Assembly (NCBI GenBank): GCA_010015655.1
Contig: ML976776.1
Coordinates: 62,001-126,000 of the forward strand
Length of the DNA: 64,000 bases
Direction of reading: 5' to 3'
DNA from: Bimuria novae-zelandiae CBS 107.79
Lineage: Eukaryota; Ascomycota; Dothideomycetes; Pleosporales; Didymosphaeriaceae
Part shown: in pieces, positions 58,301 through 64,000 of the stretch
Layout of the letters: each line of letters starts with the position of its first letter
Numbering within the stretch: position 1 is the first letter of the stretch
Translations under genes and position numbers: made by a program
Notes under the pieces: generated by a model
Told to the model about the DNA's origin: nothing
Databases searched by the model: none
The model's input: the letters and a program-made list of their open reading frames with translations, nothing else

Positions 58301-61049
58301 GCTCGCTTCCTTAAAGATGCATTAGCCGCAAGCACTTAGGACGCTCTATAGCATTACTAGATTAATACCTACCTTAGACTGCCTAAGTATCTTGTCTATA
58401 ACGCCGGCAGGAACTTTATTTTTACTAAATTTAAGTAACTTGCTAAGTCACTATTAATTAATATTAAAGAAGTACCTGTAGAAGCTTATAATAGCGTAGG
58501 CAAGATAGAGCAGTACCATGCTCTATTATAACATGCTTTTAAAACTATCTAAGCTAATTTACCTATAATAATAAACAGGCAGCTTATCTTGCAAATGGCT
58601 GTTAAAGCTATTAACGACACAGTAGGTCCTAATGGCCTAGTGCCTACGCTCCTTGTCTTTGGCGCCTACCCATGAATGACAGAAGACTCTCCCCTATCGC
58701 TATTAATTACTTAACGCGCTGCTGCTATTAAAAAGGCTATAAGAGAGGTATAATAGGTACATAAGACGCGTTAAATTAACAATACACTAGTAACGCGTAA
58801 TAGACCTGCAACGCTTAAAATAACTACACTACCTATTAACTCTAATGTGCGCGTTTGGCGCGAGAAAGATAGATAGATAGGCCCCTATAAGCTTATTACT
58901 ATAACGAATAAGACCTGTATAATATAGCTGTCGCATGGCCCTATAAATTTCCGCTTAACAGTTATTAAGCCGTACTACACGGATACCTCCCCGACAAACA
59001 ACGAACCAGCCACGCCACTAGCAATTAATAATAAGGATAATAGCCACCTAATAGATATGCTAGATAACGAAGACAATAATTAGGATAAAGATAGTAAAAC
59101 TAGTAAGACTAACTAGTATTAAGAACAAGCTTCTAAACTCTCTTAATAAAAACGCGGCTAACCTAAAGGTAGCAAGAATAAGCCTAAAGCCACTATAGCC
59201 CGCGCGAACCCTTATAGGATAGCTCGTGCAGCTCTTATAGCGTACACTCTCCACGCAGCGCCTAACGAAGCTTACATAATAGAGGTCTTTATAACGCATA
59301 AAGAGAACACTAACTGGCTACTTGCTGTATAGCTGCGCTAAGAGTAAAGGATAACTACACCTAGTTAACTATTTAAGCTATTAAATAATAAGGAAATTAA
59401 TAGCCTTATTGCTAATAGAGTCTTTCGCTTTAAACAATACGATCCTGGTAAGCACTAAAGACGGATTTTTAAATCGCGACTAGTACGCGAAATTAAAGGC
59501 AAGACTATTATTACCCTATATAAGAAATTACGTCTTGTAGTGCAAGGCTATTAAGATAACAGTAAAGTAATAATTCTTACCTAATCGCCAACCATCTAGC
59601 GAGCTAGCTAATAAATTATACTAGCTATTACTCCTTTACTTATGCGTAATAGAGTTCTATTAATAAATAGAGAGATCTCGCTCTAGCTACGAGATATTAC
59701 CTAAGCATACGTATAGTTACGTATAAAGCTTAACTAAGTAGTTATTACCCACTTACCTAAGGAAATTAAATACAAGTATCTACCTAGCACAGTTATAATA
59801 GTTAAGAAGCCTCTATACGACCTAGCTAAAGCTAGTACCTATTAGTAGGCAACATACAGCGCTCATTATAAGGAAAAGCTTTATATAGAAACCTTAACAT
59901 ATGATCCATACCTGCTTGTGACCACTACTCAGGACGCCTTTGGCATAGTAGGCATGTAGACTAACAACACACTTATCCTCGCGGATAAACGTTTCTCTAA
60001 CCTAAAGGAGAAGAAGTTAATATTTATAGCTAAGCTAAAAGAGAAGCTAACACCTACTACTTTATTAATTTTTAATAGCTACGTCCTATCGATTAATTAC
60101 ACTAGCAAGCTCTTACTATAACAAAAGAATTAAGGTAAGACGATTTATCTTATTAACGCAAGCTTAGCCAACTATTAATAATAGTATATTAAGTAGAGGG
60201 CTCGCGGCGCCTACATCGCGAGCATCTGCTAACTAAAGGTAACTTTTAACCTCTCTATTACTGTATAAACTTAGGAGCCTACCGCCAACGACGTTAACGC
60301 GTTAAACAAACGCCTACAGTAGCAACTAAACAATCTTAATCGTAGCCTTACTTATAAGGCACTTAACCTAGCTTAGGCTAAAGTCTTTATCTTCGTTAAT
60401 AGCTCCTTCGCAAACAACAAAGATTTAAGTAGCTAAATTAGCTACACAATTGTAGTAGCTATAGAAGATGTTACCAACGTAGAGTTTACCATTCACGGCA
60501 ATTTTATTTACTAGAGCTCTATAAAGAGCAAACGCGTGACCTAGAGCGTACTTGCATTAAAAATCTACGTAATAGTAGGAGGCGTTGACCTCGCATACTC
60601 TATCACCTCAACGCTTGCCATAGTTACAAAGCAGCTTAGTCTGCTATCTCTCCCCCTAGTAGTTTGTACGGACTCATACTCACTGTATGAGTGTATTGTC
60701 AAGCTAGGAACGACTAAGGAAAAACGACTAATAATTAATATTATGGCCTTACGTTAATTATATAAGAGAAGGGAGTTATTTAAGGTTCGATAGGTAAATA
60801 GCTAAGACAACCCTGCTAACGCTATAACAAAAACATTGCTAAATAAAGCCCTAAAAACTTTTATTAGTACAAACTCGCTGCGCGTACGAGTTAATAAATA
60901 GGTAATACGTAAGGACCCTGCAAACTAGCTCTAATAATAATAATTATAACAACTACTATAGTTATTACCTTCTAACTTTCGCAAACAGCCTCTCTAGCGA
61001 GTGTACACCTGATCCACACTTGTTTTTACTATAAAAGAAAAGCTGCCAG

Positions 61050-61302
61050 TGTCTGCACAGCCTCGCCTTCCGCACTAAGGGAACTGTGTAACCCTATCAT
61101 ACCCCTGTACCCCCTCACTTCTAGTTAACCTAATACTGTACCGAAACCCCTTCGCCTCCACACCACCTGGTACTCTATCACATCTACAAGAACTGGAAGG
61201 AAGGTATATAGAACTATCATAGCACACACACAAGACAAGACAGACACCAGATACCAAAGACAGAGAGTTACTTGTTTATTCCTTGCTACCTGTGAACCGA
61301 CA
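61050..61302 (+). repeat. Copia right LTR (253 bp)
   Basis: Begins tgtctgcacag and ends gtgaaccgaca; partner of 55111-55363, same length. Confidence 0.93.
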
Positions 61303-64000
61303 ATAGCTTTTAGGCTTATTTTTATAACAGGCTAAATAGTTACCTAGGACTATTTATACTATCTAGCGTAACTTAGGGATTATATATTCGTTCGCGATTT
61401 AACACGTTATTTTAGTAATTTTTAGGTATCCCTAGTCCTTATCTTTATATAATATTTTAATTAGTAGCAGATCGACTTGCTTGCTAATTTAAATATAGTT
61501 TTAATAGTTTTATGCTATTAATTTTATAGCTTTATAAAAGTTATATACTTATTAGTCTTCCTCTATAAGCCTTTTATAATCTTATATCCTATTTATAACT
61601 AGTCTATAATAGGTAAGGTCTACGCGTCGCGCTTCTAGCGCTAGCGTAAGTTATATTTTATTATAGTAAAGGGTTCTATCCTTTATATAAGTTAGGATTA
61701 TAACATAGTTACCTCTATTATCTTCTTTTACTAGGTCTAATTATATACTTAGCGTGTTTATCGCGGCGTTTGCGTTTCTTAGTAAGTATATAATATAGAA
61801 GTTAAACTCCGCTATCTATTTAGACTACCTAGCCTATTATTAATTAAGCTTTTTAGTTATTATAAAGTGCGTAAAATTAAGGTAATTAGAGTATACCTTT
61901 GTTTAGTACTTAGCTCTTTTAAGCTATGCTTCCTATTACTTAAAATAGTTAATAATTACTAGTAGTTCTTTATTATAGATTTTATAGTTAAGCTTTACTC
62001 CCGAAAGCTTTCTTACGTAATAAAAGACTAGTCTTTATTTCTTATTATTATATTCTTATAGTAGTACGGCTTTTAGCGCATAGTCTAATGCGTTCGTGTA
62101 GATACAATATTATCGTTCTAGGTTATACATCTATGGTAGGGGTGCCGTCAGGAATAGGCGCTTTAGCTATTTAAAAGCTCTTTTCTTTACCTCCTATAGA
62201 GGTCGCTATTTTCCTATTTTTATAAGTTCTATTAGTAGAGCAATGACCTTAGAGTAGTTTTTAATAAATTTATAATAGAAGTTAGTAAAGTCTAAGAAGA
62301 ATTAAATATCCTTTACTAATTTTAGTAGTAGCTATTCTTCTATTATTATAATTTTTTTAGGTCTATTTTAACACCTTCCCAGAATATTACAAATCCTAGA
62401 TATTCTATCTTAGTAACGTAGAATTTATATTTTATAAGGTGTAGGAGTAATCTATACTCTTATAGCTTTTATAATACCTTATAGACATGCTCTTTATACT
62501 CTTCTAGGGTTCCGCTTAAATACACTAGTATATTATTAAGGTATGCCGTATAGAATACGTCTAAGTATTTATATAATACTTAATTTATTAGTTTCTAGAA
62601 GGTTACTAGGGTATTTATTAGTCTTATTAGCATAACTATATACTTAAAGAGGCTATATCGCGTATAGAAAGCTATTTTCTACTTATAATTTTTTATAATT
62701 TAAATCCTATAGAATCTATCTTAGACGTTAAATTTTATAAACTACTTAGCTCCTTAGAGTTAATCTATAAGCTCTATTATTAATAGTAATAAGTAGTAAT
62801 TCTTAATAGTTATAGCGTTTAGCTATTTATAGTCTATATAGAGTCGCAACCTGCCGTCTTTCTTATAAATAAAGAGTATAAGGAAGGCTATAAAGCTCTA
62901 ACTAGGCTACTATTTCCTTAAGCGCAGGTTCTTTTATATTAGCTTTTTTAACTCTTTTTCTTATTTATAGGTAAGGGGCCTTAGGCGCTTTAGTTATAGC
63001 TTAGCTTCTTCTACTAGTAGTATCTCGTAATCCTACTTTTTATATTTAGGTAGGACTATCTTATTGTATTTCTTAAATAGGTCTGCGAATTCCCTGTATT
63101 CTTTTAGTAGATTTAGGTCGTTAGGGACTATTTTAGCCTCTTAGACCTATATATAACTTACTTATTCTAGAAATTATTTTAAGATTCTATTTATCTTATA
63201 AATAAATATTTCTTATATTATAGATAGTTCTTCTTCCTCTTCTAAGGTTTCTAGAGAGTTTCCCTTCTATTAAGGCTATTCTAAGCTATTAATAACGGAT
63301 TTTAAGGAAGAATTATTTATTTAATTCAGTCTATTTATAGATTGTGTTGCTTTAGCTATTTATATCTAATAATAGCTTTAATGTCTCTTATCTTTGCGAT
63401 AGTAAAGACGTGTTAGCTCTCTAAGCCTTCTATATTAACTTATACTAGCGCTATTTTAAGGTGTAACTAACTATTACTATATCCTTGCGATTAGATCCTA
63501 TTTGCGAGTCGTATTTATAGTAGTATTCTCTTATTATAATATAGTATATTATATTTCTTAACTACTTATAGGGTAATTAGACACGCGTCTACCCCTAGGT
63601 TAATAAGTGCTATAATATAATACCTATACACTATAATATTTTTAATTAAGCGCTTCTTAACTTGGTGAGTGTCTACTTAATAAGCTATAATAATTATACT
63701 ATTACTAGTGTGGCTTATTACCTAGTAATAATCTAGTTTTTTAAATTCTCTAACTAACTTCCTATAGCCTCCTAGATTTAATTCTTAACCTATGCTAATT
63801 TCGAGGTTTCCTAAATCTTATGCTACTTATACTATAATTAATATAAAATATAGGTCTCTCTAATCCTATTAGATTTATATACTCCTAATATCCTATGCTA
63901 TAGGCAATTCAGAGTAAAGTATTTATTCTAGGCTAATACACCGTGCCCTAGGCATTTATTAAAGAAAGCCGCCTCTTCTTATAGGCTTAGGTGTGTAAAA

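Larger units (their letters stand above)
55111..61302 (+). mobile_element. Complete but RIP-degraded Ty1/copia retrotransposon
   Basis: 6,192 bp with two 253-bp LTRs (TG...CA). Remnants on the plus strand run in copia order: gag-like start MPFTDHLTKEEQALINKN (55691) broken by stops; integrase region (about 57830-58560: LANMDRLGVRYNN, then VITDIMY-like INIMYLNRKPVLYIV, LPKYLVYNAGRNF and VPVEAYNSVGKIEQYH); reverse transcriptase (about 59500-60200); RNase H (to about 60760, CTDSYSLYECIVKLGT). Integrase before RT defines copia. A purine-rich aaaagaaaagc lies before the right LTR. The flanking five bases are atatc and atagc (4 of 5 equal). It interrupts the gypsy integrase between NKPKSY and its continuation. 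Confidence 0.9.
53032..64000 (-). mobile_element. RIP-degraded gypsy/Ty3 element, partial, with copia inserted in its integrase
   Basis: Read on the minus strand; it continues past the window. Remains in order from the right: RT (about 62300-62600) with AYLNNILVYL where active elements have YLDD, then IEYLGFVIFWEGVKID and FLDFTNFYYKFIK; integrase zinc finger (about 61310-61370, NYLACYKNKPKSY); after the copia insertion, integrase core (about 54680-55100, LITSFYRKIDS corresponding to STAYHPQTDGQ). A polypurine tract and LTR follow at the left. Almost every CA/TG is now TA, so no frame is intact. Confidence 0.83.

Noticed and set aside
55136..61257. Two nearly identical ~60-residue antisense frames (55136-55324 and 61075-61257)
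   Set aside because: They are the same stretch of the two copia LTRs read backwards.
1..64000. CRISPR arrays, rRNA genes, prophage or bacterial operons
   Set aside because: None seen; gene structure, introns and transposons are eukaryotic and fungal.

Overview
The window is nuclear DNA of a filamentous ascomycete. The genes have short GT-AG introns of 45-115 bp, and the families are typical of such fungi: a HET-domain protein, a fungal F-box protein, a PTH11-type rhodopsin-domain relic and Tad1-, Fot1/pogo- and hAT-like transposons. AT-rich blocks look like repeat-induced point mutation (RIP). A dothideomycete is my guess from overall impression, not something the sequence proves.

Layout. 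1-1.55 kb: end of a small Cys/His-rich gene, then no recognisable gene. 1.559-5.106 kb: a RIP-decayed hAT transposon with matching ends and a perfect 8-bp target duplication. 5.4-5.8 kb: a broken rhodopsin-domain gene. 6.4-24.4 kb: gene-bearing DNA with a secreted SGNH/GDSL esterase (+), a long-tailed aquaporin (-), a PA-TM-RING ubiquitin-ligase-like protein (+), mitochondrial elongation factor G (+), a 3.6-kb gene-free stretch, a conserved acidic protein (+), and an intron-containing tRNA-Ala(AGC). 25.0-30.86 kb: a RIP-decayed LINE inserted one base past the stop codon of a five-exon F-box gene (-). 33.8-35.8 kb: a GNAT acetyltransferase and a secreted cupin (both -). 36.2-43.1 kb: a HET gene lying 21 bp downstream of a kinase-like gene (both -), head-to-head with a paralogous kinase-like gene (+). 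43.85-44.74 kb: POP7 of RNase P/MRP (-). 44.858-46.981 kb: a RIP-decayed Fot1/pogo element with 47-bp inverted repeats and a TA duplication. 47.1-52.1 kb: lipoyl(octanoyl)transferase and a large vWA + RING/IBR protein (both +). 52.3-52.7 kb: truncated 3' end of a GH88/105-like gene (-). From there to the end of the window: nested retrotransposons, with a complete copia element (55,111-61,302) inside the integrase of a minus-strand gypsy element, which itself abuts an older gypsy relic.

How it fits together. The housekeeping genes (mitochondrial EF-G, LIP2, POP7, tRNA-Ala, aquaporin) are unrelated neighbours. The accessory part most worth attention is the divergent kinase pair with the adjoining HET gene. 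The two kinases align along their whole length, carry HGD instead of HRD and DVG instead of DFG, and the minus-strand kinase can be spliced in phase into the HET protein. That layout would fit a fungal non-self-recognition locus, but no function is shown by sequence alone. Introns were placed by hand from splice signals, reading phase and protein-family fit; nothing was aligned or searched.
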